Position numbers and translations under genes: made by a program. Positions 26,846 to 40,350 of a DNA stretch of 64,000 nucleotides are shown piece after piece. This DNA comes from Babylonia areolata (lineage: Eukaryota > Mollusca > Gastropoda > Neogastropoda > Buccinidae). Under the pieces are notes generated by a model. It worked only from the letters and a program-made list of their open reading frames with translations. It ran no database searches and was not told the DNA's origin. The stretch covers positions 9,692,810 through 9,756,809 of the forward strand of contig NC_134883.1 of the NCBI RefSeq assembly GCF_041734735.1. Direction: 5' to 3'. Numbering within the stretch: the first letter of the stretch is position 1; each line of letters opens with the position of its first letter.

Positions 26846-27160
26846 AAGCGCTGTGGCAGACTGGACTTCTTCCTCCAGTGGTCGGGGTTCGAACCCCTGT
26901 TTTGGCCTATGTTGTGTCCTTGCGAAAATCACTTTACGCCGATTTTCTCACTCCATCGACTTGCGAGTGGGTAGCTGACTTGGTTAGGGAAGGTTAAAAT
27001 GGAAGGAGAGAATTGGGGCCCCACCTTTCCTTGCTTGAGCCCTTGACACAGCGGACATGAATTCACTGCCCTGATTGCCAAAAAAGGCTATGGAAATTTT
27101 AACCTTTAACTTAAATATGAATATTTGGTTTGCTTAAAAAAAAAAAAAAAAAAAAAAAAA
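26846..27160 (+). mobile_element. tRNA-derived SINE with poly(A) tail
   Basis: The head contains GCGCTGTGGCAGACTGGAC and a perfect B box, GGTTCGAACCC. The body carries TTTCTCACTCCA and CACAGCGGACATGAATTCAC, and it ends AACCTTTAACTT followed by A(24) at 27137-27160. Confidence 0.75.
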
Positions 27161-28310
27161 TGATGATACAAAGTGAATATGAAATCTCAGGAAGGACAAA
27201 TATTTCCGTAAGTTACATTCTTGTTTCACTGTTAAGGCTACCAGGACTGAAGCACACTGAGCTCTTGAACTGTACTGAGAACTGGGCTGTTGTATTGCTT
27301 CATTATTTTAATTATAACACAGGTTTTCTTTGGGGTGAATTGACCAGTAAAAAGCAAAAACAGAGGTAGAAAAGATTAAGAGGAAACTCCTGGTACATAA
27401 TATCTTGAAGGCAGGGAAAAATATACTGGATAAATGTTCCCAGTATCCCTTACAGAGTCACTGACCAAAAGCTATTGAGTGAGTGTAATTCTTCACTTAT
27501 TCCAGGTGGCTTTTCTTCCTGTATTGAAACAGATTCTACATTTCCAACAGCAAAATATAAATGTTTATTCACTTTCTCCACTCAAGAACTGACAGAAGCA
27601 CATGAACACAAATGGCGAACAACTCTCACTCCAGCAAAGTTGTGAAATTAGAAAATAGAAGGAAAAACATTCTACACGTCTGAAACTTCAATCAGAAGGA
27701 GGATTTAACGGAAACATTTTCTGGAAGAAAAAAGAACTACCTTCGGATTTTATTGGTGGATGTTCTGATGTAATACTGGAAAAAAAAAAAAACTTTAATA
27801 TTTTTAGCAGTTTACTAACCTCATTCACACAATTTTTGCCTTTCAGAATGTGATAAATCATTAAGTCAGTAATGGCAACAAAAGACTACAGTGAGGATAC
27901 AATGAACCAGTCAAACTAACATATCATGACAAAGAACTTTATGCCTAGAATAGTATCAATCATTCCTGAACCCTGAACAGGTTTGAAATCATAACAATTC
28001 AAGTTCTTCAAGGACAAAAAACATCGATCACACAAAAGAACATGAAGTATGGCTTTTAGTGCAACTAACATTCAATCCAAAAACAAGTGTGAACAAACTA
28101 TATATAACACAAAAACATGACCAATATCAACACATCAACAGAGACAAGATTCATGAAGGCTGGTGCAAAAGATACCGACTGCCAACAAAAATCCTCTTAG
28201 ATTCTGTTACTTACTGGAAGTTGTATAATGACTGTGAGATGCAAATTGATAATTGAATGTTTGATACGACAGTACAAAATGACAAGTTTTCCATCAACAT
28301 CATGACACTT
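27161..28310. other. intergenic stretch without recognised features
   Basis: AT-rich unique-looking sequence with only short chance frames. Confidence 0.5.
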
Positions 28311-28693
28311 ATTGTATTGTATTTCTCTTTTTGTCACAACAGATTTCTCTGTGTGAAATTTGGGCTGTTCTCCCCAGTAGAGCTACACTACAGCACCACC
28401 CTTTTTTTTTTTTTTGCATGCAGTTTCATTTGTTTATCCTATTGAAGTGGAATTTTCTAAGAATTTTGCCAGGAACAACCCTTTTGCCACAGTGGGTTCT
28501 TTTATGTGCACTAAGTGCATGCTGCACACGGGACCTCGGTTTATCATCTCATCCAAAGGACTAGCATCCAGACCACCACTCATGGTCTAGTGGAGGGGGA
28601 GAAAATATCGGCAGCTGAGCCGTGATTTGAACCTACACGCTCAGATTCTCTCGCTTCCTAGGCAGACGCATTACCTCTAGGCCATCACTCCAC
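28311..28693 (-). mobile_element. Deu-domain SINE, near full length
   Basis: Minus strand: a tRNA-like head begins near 28693 (GTGATGGCCTAGAGGTAATG) with B box-like GGTTCAAATC. Next comes the conserved Deu core (GAGGTCCCGTGTGCAGCATG, AAAAGAACCCACTGTGGC), then AATTTCACACAGAGAAATCT and a tail of AATAC units. This head-core-tail order defines the DeuSINE superfamily. A T run at 28404-28416 interrupts it. Confidence 0.85.
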
Positions 28694-29006
28694 TGTCAAA
28701 TTCCATAATCTTTTGCTAATTTTTTTAAATCATACATACCAAAAAAACTGGCTGAATGGTCTGATACTGAAAAAAGATGTGAAGATTTTTTTTAACATTA
28801 CTACTTTATTTGTATGTTCCTTTTCATATGATTATCATCAATACATACCTGTACACAGATCTTTTACAGATGTATCTTTTTTTTTCTATGAATCTATTAC
28901 ATGGAGTATCTTTCAACTGAGCAGACATGAACATTATACACAGTTAAAACTTCCCAAAATTTATGTTTCATACAAATTAAGCATCTCTCAATTAACAAGG
29001 GTTGGT

Positions 29007-29031
<25 letters not shown>
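29007..29031. repeat. poly(A) tract
   Basis: A run of about 25 A with no recognised element upstream. The surrounding 28694-29983 shows no gene. Confidence 0.8.
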
Positions 29032-29037
<6 letters not shown>

Positions 29038-29983
29038 GTCAGGTCATGATTAACCAAAAACAATATAATAAAACTGGAAACTTAAAAAAAACCAATCTCC
29101 TAACCTAATGACTAGAGTGCAGTATATTGTCATTTGCATACATGCACACACACAAACCTAATGACTGCTGCCTTGTGCAAAAGCCGAAAGTTGACTCCTT
29201 GTTAAGTTGTTGTTATTAAATTGGACAAAAAGGACAATGAGCAACCATTTCTCAGGCAAACCATCAAAGGAAAACTTTTTCAATTATGTTGCACCATAAA
29301 GAAAAATCCACCTGAAAACTCTCTCTGTCATAAAAGGAAAGGAAAAGGAGAATAACGAGTAACCCATATTTGGATAATATCAACACAGAACATAAAAAAA
29401 CCCTAAGAATTAACAAAGAGCTAAAAAGGTGCAAAATAATGTGCATTTAATACTACTTACACAGCTAAAATAAAATATAACCAAACAAAACACACTCAAA
29501 AGCAAAAACAATAACAAAACAACTCACACACACAGACACACACATGCAAAACAACAACAAAAAGACCATACACACAACACAAACAAAACCAATGAAAAAA
29601 AAGCCTGGAAATTTGGATTTGTGGAACCCTTTCAGTCCTACTGCATGGTAGTGAGTACAATTCACTTTGCACATTTAAAGTTTATACATAATATGAAGTA
29701 TGTGCACATTTTTTGGCAAGCTTTTTAGTTTTCTTCCTGATGTACACACATACAGGGCTCCTTCCAGTTTATTCTTAGAAAAGTGGGGTTGGGATGGGGG
29801 AGGGAGCTGATCTTGAAAAGGATGCCTGGTTTTATCTCTGAAGAGTTCTTAGTCACTGGGTCCCTCTCGTCCTCTACTTCTGCAGGTTGTTCACAATGTA
29901 ACTGTTTCTGCTTCTTCCCCCTCTTCTTTATAACACTGTACATGTAGATTTGTCTGCTTCAGTCTGGAAATGAACATGCACAA

Positions 29984-30113
29984 GTTTCAGTTTCAGTTTC
30001 AGTAGCTCAAGGAGGCGTCACTGTGTCTGGACAAATCCATATACGCTACACCACATCTGCCAAGCAGATGCCTGACCAGCAGTGTAACCCAATGCGCTTA
30101 GTCAGGCCTTGAG
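29984..30113 (+). mobile_element. short TCAG-start SINE-like element, copy 3 (complete, with TSD)
   Basis: Starts with (TTTCAG)n then TAGCTCAAGGAGGCGTCACT and ends TTAGTCAGGCCTTGAG. Flanked by a 13-bp direct repeat, ACATGCACAAGTT (29974-29986 and 30114-30126), which fixes the unit as about 130 bp. No tRNA-like boxes and no A tail are visible. Confidence 0.9.
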
Positions 30114-30354
30114 ACATGCACAAGTTCATACTTGGTACACCAAACACTGATGAGGTTGTTTTTTTTAACATCCAAAAAAACAAAATTAAACAAACAAAAC
30201 AGCCACATATGGATGAATTGGTCAAAACATGATTAACTGATCAAGTGTGAAAAATTACACAGGTTAATCAGTTAAATACACAATGTATACTGTACAGTGC
30301 AAAAAACTGAGTCATGTGCACAGAGAGAACTCCATGCCTGAAGAATGTGAATCA

Positions 30355-30355
<1 letters not shown>

Positions 30356-30390
<35 letters not shown>

Positions 30391-30392
30391 AT
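30356..30392. repeat. (GT)n microsatellite
   Basis: GT tract followed by GA-rich sequence to about 30425. Confidence 0.9.
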
Positions 30393-30625
30393 GTGTGTGC
30401 ATGTTTGAAAGAGAGAGAGAAGAGACAGACTTAGCAAGAACAAAATATATTAATATGTCAATAAGATCTAAAAACGTAGCAGGAAAAAGGAGTGAAAATA
30501 TAATTTCCAACTATTTCCTCCAGTACACAGCACAGCGGGCACCCTCATCTTCCACACTGGTCAATTTCTCAACACAGCAGGCAAAAACCTTGACACAACT
30601 CTGTGCAGTTTGTTTCAAGACACTA

Positions 30626-30705
30626 TGAGACTTTCAGATTTAGTTTTTCAATGAAGCATCAAAGCATGTGGACTGATCCACATATGTTACACCACAGCTG
30701 CTTAC
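30626..30705 (+). mobile_element. short TCAG-start SINE-like element, copy 4 (old, partial)
   Basis: TTTCAGATTTAGTTTTTCAA, GATCCACATATGTTACACCA and CAGCTGCTTAC match the family with many changes. The 3' third is lost. Confidence 0.5.
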
Positions 30706-31432
30706 CAACGACAACGCACACACACACACACAAAACTGTGAAAAAATAAGTGTGGGTGAGAACAACCAGAAAAGAGTTCGCTACCATTTTCATTGACAAA
30801 AAAACAGATAAGAAGACTCGGGGAATCTGCACACGACAGAGAAAAATGTTGCAAAAAAAGAGTAATACAATACAACTGTGCACATCTTTTCATGTTCTGA
30901 GTTTACAGTTTACAGTTGAAAGGTGAGGCAGAAAGTTTTACACACACACACATATATATATATATATTTTTTTTAAATATTTTTTTTGTTCCAGTTTTCA
31001 CTGCCTCAAAGGGCCCCACTCTACCAGGTACTAGAACATGTGCAAATGAGCTTTACATTACCTCCCCCTGTCAGGAAATATACAAAGCAAATTTTATTTT
31101 TACTTGTTCGAAGTGCGCTCATTGTTGCACCCTTTGTTTGTAGCCAGTGCTCTAATTTACTGGTACATATTTTAGAAAAACAACACACCACACATCATCA
31201 TATACACACATGCTTTTTCTGACAGCTTAGACATTGCTGTTAACACAATGAAACAAAAACAACAAATGGAAATAAATTTTTATCATCTGTATCCACAGAT
31301 TTTAGAGATCCCAGTCAATGTGAAGAAATGAAAAAGTGTTCAGTTGGTCATGCCACATTAGTTTTTGAGCTGTAAAATTCCAACACAATGAAGCTGTTAT
31401 GTACTACTGATTTCAAGAGCAGATCACACACA

Positions 31433-31450
31433 CACACACGTATATACATA

Positions 31451-31494
<44 letters not shown>
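31433..31494. repeat. CA/TA repeat followed by poly(T)
   Basis: CACACG then (TA)n then a T run of about 26. A similar CA-TA-T block lies at 30945-30970. The rest of 30706-32669 shows no gene; part is expected to be ZC3HC1 3' UTR. Confidence 0.85.
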
Positions 31495-31502
<8 letters not shown>

Positions 31503-32669
31503 TCTGTGGCGGGCAAGTCAATCAGTACAGTTAATGACTGAAGTTTACAGGCAAAGTCTGTGCCCTTCAGTTGCAAGACTACCTGCCCAACGTATATCAT
31601 GGCATTCTTCTGGTGCAAATGACCTAGCTTACTGGTTTTTATTTTCACTCATGTTGGTGCACATGCACTGGGAAACTTGCAGTGACCTGATTCATATTTC
31701 TGTTTTCCATGCGGCTCTGCTACCTGTTGCAAATGTACATGTAAACAGGTGCAAAAGCTATAACAACTACCAAAGCTGAAATGTTGAGAACATGCCTGCA
31801 TCTATGTTCACGTCTACCTGTATTTATACCCATTGGCAGAGCATATTTTCAAGAGGTGTGAAATGTCATCTGAATGCCTGAATCAATACTGACCACCAGC
31901 ACTGTTCTGCCTCCATTTTCCAAGAGCTTCTCTTTTGCACTGACAACACTTTTAAATGTTTGGCTTTTGACACTGATTATTGTGCATGGTCATGACAAAG
32001 TATCCTTAAACATACTTGCCTTACATCAAAGATTTCAAATTTATGCAACAAATTAATTCCGTCCAAATATGCTGCATCATTTTGTGCAGCACATTAATCA
32101 GAAAATACCCTCTTCAACAACTACAAAAACAAAAAACACCAGTGAGTCTAATCAAAGATGTGTTAGAAGTAATAATAATGACCTGCATTTTTCAGGCTTA
32201 TCATCACATCAGTAATGAATAAATGAAAATCTCAACTGTTATCTTTATCAGATATCTTCAATTCAATGATTTTATATGCCCTTCAAAACAAAATGATTCA
32301 TCCTGAATCAGGATAATGACATACGAATATGTAGGCACATACAAAGCATTGCAACAACAACAAAAATCACCGTTTCAAATGCCTGCCTGGCCTGAATCAA
32401 CCGTATCTTTTCCATTCAGTGCCGCATTCTTTCCTCTTCAATTCCACGTTTTGCACCTGGAAAGACCTCCACCTCTCTTCAAGTGCGCTCCAGGCATCAG
32501 ATCTCTTGATGTTTTGGCAGGATCAAGCATGTGCATAAGCGCAAACCTTGGGTGAATGCTGCCTCTTATCAGTCATGTTCTGTCGTCATCCACTGACCCA
32601 GCAGTGAGATCCTGCATGCAATCTACAGTCTTTCCAGTCAACATGATGGATGCAAGGGGGATGCTGTCG

Positions 32670-35600
32670 TTAGCTGGGAGACTGGGACAGACTGGACAGA
32701 TTGGACAGATCTGCAGCTTTCTTCTCGCTGTCAGGAGATGACCAAGCCTTCAGCACTTTGCGGATGCAGTGTAACCCTTCTACGATGGAGGACTGCAACA
32801 CACACAAGTCTTCTCTTCAAACAACAACGCACAGCAAGGTTAATGAGGTTAATGCATAATTTAAGGAAAGCACCACTTCAAAAAAAAAAAAAAAAAAAAA
32901 AAAAAATTTAACTGATTTCAAATTCCCAAACTACTGGTGGCTTGTACCTGTGGTTGGACAAGCAACATAATCACAGAATCTGCAAAACATCACTGCTCAT
33001 ACATTCTGTCATACTATACATGCATACATTTATACACACATGCACTTAGAACATGTAAAAAAAACCCAAACAAACCCCACAGCAACAAAAAGGGTTGGCC
33101 TTGGCAAAATTCTACAGAAAAAATTTACTCTGACAGTAAAACAACTATAACTGACAAACAGCAAAACAATAAAAAGGAAAGATAAAATATGGGTGGTGCT
33201 GAACTGAAGTGACTAACTTTCCCTGAGTTGAAAGAGCAGCTTGAATTTCACCCAGAAAAATCTGTTGTGGCACAAAACAATAAAACAGACCATAGCATGA
33301 TCCTGCCTGTCACATGATTCATACATACTCCCATTGCAAAATGTAATGCTACACAATACAGTGCTACAATACAACACACTGTGGTGCGATCCTGCCTTGC
33401 CTGTTTCACCAACTGCAAACAGTAATACAATATGATACAACAAACCATAGCATGACCCTGCCTCTCACCTGTTTACCTGTACATCCACTACTAAAAGGAA
33501 TACAGTACAGTACACCTGCCTCTCACCTGTTTACCTGTACATCTACTACTAAAAGGAATACAGTACAGTACAACTGCCTCTCACCTGTTTACCTATACAT
33601 CTACAACTAAAAAGAATACAGTACAGTACACCTGCCTCTCACCTGTTTACCTGTACATCTACTACTAAAAGGAATACAGTACAGTACACCTGCCTCTCAC
33701 CTGTTTACCTGTACATCTACTACTAAAAGGAATACAGTACAGTACACCTGCCTCTCACCTGTTTACCTGTACATCTACTACTAAAAGGAATACAGTACAG
33801 TACACCTGCCTCTCACCTGTTTACCTGTACATCTACTACTAAAAGGAATAAAGTACAATACACCTGCCTCTCACCTGTTTACCTGTACATCTACTACTAA
33901 AAGGAATACAGTACAGTACACCTGCCTCTCACCTGTTTATCTGTACATCTACTACTAAAAGGAATAAAGTACAATACACCTGCCTCTCACCTGTTTCACC
34001 CACTGCAAAAAGCAATACAATGCAATACAATACACCTGCCTCTCACCTGTTTCACCTGTACATCTACTATCAAAAGTAATACAATACACCTGCCTCTCAC
34101 CTCTTTCACCTACTACAAAAAGTAATACAATGCAATACAATACACCTGCCTCTCACCTGCTGCACAGGTATGCCAACAACAAAAGTTAGTACAACTACAA
34201 TACACCTGCCTCTCATCTGTTTCACTTGTACACATACTACAAAAAGTAATACAATGCAATGCAATGCAATACAATACACCTGACTCTCACCTGCTGCACA
34301 TGTACACCAACAACAAAAGGCAATTCAACACAATACAATACACCTGCCTCTCACAAGTCTCACCTGTACACCTACTACAAAAAGTTATACAAAGCAATAC
34401 AATACACCTGCCTCTCACCTGTTTCACCTGCTGTACCAGACGCCGCGACTGGCTGAGCAGCCCGGGAGCCACCAGCCTCACCACCAGCACCCATGCTGGC
34501 TGCTTCTGGCACAGCACCCTCCCTGCGTCCCCCCCTCCTTGCCCTGGGCTGCCCCCGTCTGGCTGGACGGGAGGGGTCTGGGGGGTGGTGGGGGTGGGGG
34601 TCAGGCAGGGGGGCGAGGAGGAGCAAGGGGTGGAGGGGGCCTGGGGGGTGTTGTCGGGGATGGGCAGGAGGGTCATGGCGTCCTCAGAGGGCATGCGGAG
34701 CGCCACCCAGGGGCACCAGGTGTGGTGGCTTCCCACCGGGTCCAGCTGGGGCTGGGGCTCCTGGCAACACACCCAGCACAATGTCAGTCCTGTTCCCACA
34801 CCTCCCACACAAGTATGTATGCGTACATGTATACCTATGTATGGGCCCAATAGCCAAGCATTAAATAAAGCGATGGACTTTCAATCTGAGGGTCTTGGGT
34901 TATGCATGGATGGGCGCAACAGCCCAGTGGTTAAAGAGTTGGACTTTCTTCTTCTTCTTCTGCGTTCACTCGTATGCACACGAGTGGGCTTTTACGTGTA
35001 TGACCGTTTTTACCCCGCCATGTAGGTGGCCATACTCCGTTTTCGGGGGTGTGCATGCTGGGTATGTTCTTGTTTCCATAACCCACCGAACGCTGACATG
35101 GGTTACAGGATCTTTAACGTGCGTATTTGATCTTCTGCTTGCATATACACACGAAGGGGATTCAGGCACTAGCAAGTCTGCACATATGTTGACCTGGGAG
35201 ATCGTAAAAATCTCCACCCTTTACCCACCAGGCGCCGTCACCGTGATTTGAACCCAGGACCCTCAGATTGACAGTCCAACGCTGTAACCACTCGGCTATT
35301 GCTCCCGTCCGAGGTGGACTTTTGATCTGAGGGTCTTGGGTTATCACAAAAGATCACAAAATCACAAGACAATTTATTGTCCTTAAAAGGAGATGCTTGG
35401 TGTGGTGGCACACAGTTCAATTCTATATAGTACAAATATGGACATACATAAGCCATTCAGCTGATTTGCATATGCTCAGAAGCACACAATCTCAGCTGCA
35501 TCAAATATACATGTGTGCCTCCATTTCACACTTGTTATAAGAAATTACTAAAAACATGTAAAAGGACCTTCAAATATAAACATGTAGGTTACAATAATAA

Positions 35601-36065
35601 ATAAGCCTGTGAATCAAGGAGAGTTTATAACATAGATGAATAATTAAATAATCAAATACATAAATAATGGCAACAACAATAACAATAATTGTAATAATAA
35701 TAATGATGATGATGAAAATAATATCAACAACAGTGATAATAACAACAATGATACTGCTACTGATACTACTACCACCACAACAATCACCACAACCACCACC
35801 ACTACTACTAATAATGAAAGAATGAATAAATTAAGACTCCTTGTCCTATACTAGAAACTAGGCACAGCCTGGGATTAAAATACAACACTAAAAATCTAAA
35901 AACTAACAATAGTAATAAAATTGCAGTATTAAAGAACACACACACACACACACACACACACATGTGCGTGCGACATTATCTAGACTTAAAATGAAGAAAA
36001 ACAAATTAATAGTACACGATGAAAAATAATTTGTAAAGTCGTAGACACACACACACACACACATA

Positions 36066-36107
<42 letters not shown>

Positions 36108-39100
36108 GCATTTCCTAAACAAAGTAAGAATAAATTACTAATACATGATAAAAAATATGAAAAATAAGCACAGTCAGTATAATGTAAGACTTACATTTGA
36201 AAAATATTGAAACAAACACAATCGAAATATTGAAACAAACACAATCGAAAAATAAACATAATCAGCATCTAAGACTTTCGGTTATAGATAAAACATGATA
36301 AATGGAATTGCTCTCTACATCACAACATAATAGACCATAATAGGGTTATGTATGTATGGGCGCAATAGCCCACTGGTTAAAGCATTGAGCTTTCAATCTG
36401 AGTGTCCTGGGTTCGAATCTCTTTAATGCTTAGTGAATAAAGGATGGAGATTTTTTCCATCACTCAAGCCAACAGATGTGCAGACCTGCTAAGTGTCTGA
36501 ACCCCCTTTCGTGTGTATACGCACTCAGAAGATCAAATATGCATGTTAAAGATCCTGCAATTCATGTCAGTGTTTGGTGGGCTATGGAAACAAGAACATG
36601 CCCAGCATGTACACCCCAAAAACTGATATGGCTGCCTACATGGCAGGGTAAATAAATAAACACATGTAAAATGTCACATGTCTCAGTGTGTATGTATGCG
36701 TGACTTAAGCCTAACAGAATGACAAAGGAAATGAATGATGAGCGCCATATGGCAGCTGTCAGATGGCTCTACCCAGGTAGGCAGCCTGCTGTGCAAATGA
36801 CCCCGTGTTTGTAAAGCGCTTGAACTTGGTCTCTGACCATGTATAGGTGCTACATAAATATCCATATCATTCATCATTCAAGTATGTATGATTGTCAGTC
36901 CTGTCCCACTATGACCATCAGAGCAGTAGAGGAGGCAACTACTGTTGCAACTAACTGGGCTAGAATTTGATCACAGTGGAGAGTGTCATGCTCGAGTTAC
37001 GACCCCACTCTCCAAGAGGCCTTTAGGACAGTCGGCATTGGGAAGGTCCCTAAAGGCCAAGCAGCCCCTGTGGCTGCAGCACTAAGAGCCATAGTAATCT
37101 TTCATCTTAGTCTGAGAGTCATGGTCCTTCAAAAAAGTACATTCATATTCCCCAGTAAAAGAACAGTCATATTCCTTGGCACAAGTACTGTCATATTCCC
37201 TGGCACAAGTACTGTCATATTTCCCAACACAAGTACTGTCATATTCCCAAGCACAGTCTCACAACATCACCAAGCCTGTGCTTAAAATTTTTCTCAGAAC
37301 AAACGCTGGCTCAAAACGTCACCAAGCCTTTAACCCTTTCCTTCTGATTACGGTAGCAGCCGGCACTGCTCGAGCGCGCAGCGCCTTGATGCGTCCGACG
37401 CCGGCGGCATGTGTATGGTACTTTTCCATCATGTGCTGACGCCGTGACTATGCTCAACAGGCACTAAAAGTTGGTGGAAAGTTCCCTAGTATAGACCAAT
37501 AATCTGGCATCGCTATTTTTGGATGCTAGAACCACTTCCATTCACAAAGAAAGGAGGGAAACTGCGTGTGGAGAGTTGTGAATGAAACTGACCGATTTTC
37601 ACAATGGGGTTGTCTGCATGCACCAGTGAGTTCAAGGACTATTTAGCGGAGGTCTTAGTCTTATTTTAGAAGAAGTGTCGAAATATGATGCGAATAAAGA
37701 GTGTGAAGAATTAGAAGAAGATTCTATGTGCATTTAGGTTCCGATCATGGAGAAGAAAGTGGTGAAAGTGATCCCAAGGACAATGTGCCACTCGCCGCTC
37801 TGCAAACCACGTGGCGACCAGCTACTCAGCCTACCAACGTGGCCACATTCCAGCAGCCGACAGGCCCTACGCATTCACTGCCTCTAGAGGTTCATTCTTG
37901 GTTATGGTGAAGCGTGAACTATACATACCCATTTTGAGGCTAAACTCACCAAAAGAATCCAAAATCTAGGGGAGTTTGGCCTCAGAGAATCTGAATACAA
38001 GAGGGTTAATAACATTTTTTCTGAGAACGAACTCAAACTCAGAACATTACGAAGCATGTTCCTACAATTTTCCTCAGAACCAACTCGAAAGTCAGAATTT
38101 CACCAAGCCTGCACTTATATTTTTTTCTGAGAACGAACTCAAACTCAGAACATCACCAAGAATGTACTTACAATTTTTCTCAGTTTGGAAAGAGGACCTG
38201 AGTCACCGGAACTGTCTTCATCTTCCTCCTCCGCAGCCTTTCCGTTGCCATTGGCGATGGTTCTGCTGTGGGCAGGTGTGAAGTTCCAGAGTCCTACCTG
38301 ACGCCGGCACAGGCTACACACTATTATCTGCTGGTTGCCTTCACTGAAATAAAGATAAACATTTATTTCTTCTGGAAAACATATTCATTCCATATCTCAC
38401 ACAATAAGCAGAAGGGAAAATGCTGAGCAGAATTTTCTGCTCTATTGTCCAGTTAAACAGTGGATGGGCAGGTGAGAATGGGAGGGGCAACTGTTTTTCA
38501 ATATCAAGCTAAAGCTGCAAATCTAACATAGACAAACCATTCTTTGAATACTGCAACAGACAACATGTAGTGTGAAAGTTACAGTTTGAGTATCAAATTG
38601 TGTGAAAATCAAAACAATTGTCTGCATGGGGCTGATGGTTTCAAACCATTCTGTTGTAAAAGAATGACACCTTAAAAAATAAAAACTATGACGATGAAAC
38701 TGACATAAAATAAAGTCAATGGAAACACTGATTTAGAATATACTAAAAAAAATAACATAGATACAGAGTGGTGCCCATAATTGTCTTCAATTTGCATGCT
38801 CTCAAACCAAGTCAAGCAGGGTTTGCTCAGATTTTTCTCACGTCTAAATAAGACAACCCGAATCTCTTACAAGTCTGGCCAAAGCCAAGAAAAGGAAAAC
38901 AAAAAACTGGTCACACCTTGCACCTGTCTGGCACAGTACAGTATACAATACTAAATAAAAAGTAGGCACAAATGGAACTAGGAGGAAAGGAAGTAAACAT
39001 CACGGTGCAAACTCCCAAACTCATGGAGTATATGTGTTTTAGAGGGCCCAGAGTGTCAGCGAATCGATTGCGATAGCGCCTTAATTTTAGCGCGATCGCC

Positions 39101-40084
39101 CAATCGAGCTGTATAATTATGTGACCTGGTTGGAGACATAATTTGACAAAAAAGAAGAACACCAGAGAATCGACAGACAGACAGAAAATACGAAAAAAAA
39201 CTTAGCCGTGTGAACAGCACAGGAACAGGAGTCATGATGGCTGCCGGAAAAAGAGGGCGCTAGTCAGGGGGGCAAAGGGGAGGTTACCTACTTCCAGGAG
39301 GTTATCGTCCGTAGCTACTTTCATTTTCTCCGCATAGGTGGATAGTAGTTTGCACAGGACAGGAATGTCAGACCCCTGCCGGAGTCTGCACTAGTGGGTC
39401 ATGGTTAAGTAAGTATGTGTAATTAATGGCCGTGTATGGGGGAATCTAAATGAGCGGCGTGGGAGTAATGCCACTGAAACGGTGCAGATGATGGGGCAGC
39501 AAAAAAAAAAGAAAAAAAAAAAGAAAAAAGTATGTGTTATTAAAATGTGTTTATATGGAAACTACTGAGTGTAACTTAAGAAAAATGTGCAGACAGTAGC
39601 AGACAAACTCCACCGCTGAACAAACAGTTTCAGTTTCAGTTTCAGTAGCTCAAGGAGGCGTCACTGCGTTCGGACAAACCATATACGCTACACCACATCT
39701 GCCAAGCAGATGCCTGACCAGCAGTGTAACCCAACGCGCTTAGTCAGGCTTTGAGAAAAAAACAAAACAAAAAACAAAACAAAAAACCAACAACGGGGGA
39801 ATAAATAATAGATAAGCTTACATAAATAAATAAATAAATAAATAATAATTATAATATAGAAAAAGGTAGTAGTAATAATAATAGTAATACTAATAAAATG
39901 ATAATAATAAAAAATAAATAAATAAATAAATAAGACAACAATGGTGATAAATAAGCGAATAAATGTAAAATATGAAGACACACATTCACACATACACCCA
40001 CACATGCATAACAGAAATGCACCAAACATGCAGTTTCACAGATATGAAAGTACAGTCAAATACATATTAACGTACATGAGCTCC

Positions 40085-40117
<33 letters not shown>

Positions 40118-40304
40118 TACCTTGCACCTCCTCCACCCCCCTCCTCCACACACTCATTTCTAGTCTACGTATCGTAGCTTCCACGGCACGCACACACACA
40201 CACACACACACAAACACACACTCACAGAGATGAACACTTACTTGTACAAGCACACACACATACGCCCATATCTCCCACCCCCAACCCCACACACAAATAT
40301 ACAA

Positions 40305-40350
<46 letters not shown>

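Noticed and set aside
26860-26935. Possible functional tRNA gene
   Set aside because: A good B box is present, but the cloverleaf cannot be completed and the sequence continues into a SINE body with an A tail.
33457-34418. Resemblance of the 58-bp array to a CRISPR array
   Set aside because: Units are contiguous without unique spacers and the context is a eukaryotic intron.
34264-35025. 253-codon plus-strand frame over ZC3HC1 exon 8
   Set aside because: Shadow of the GC-rich, proline-rich exon on the minus strand plus SINE sequence.
36353-36425. Possible functional tRNA gene
   Set aside because: tRNA-like A and B boxes belong to a SINE head; the same head recurs with a shared non-tRNA body.
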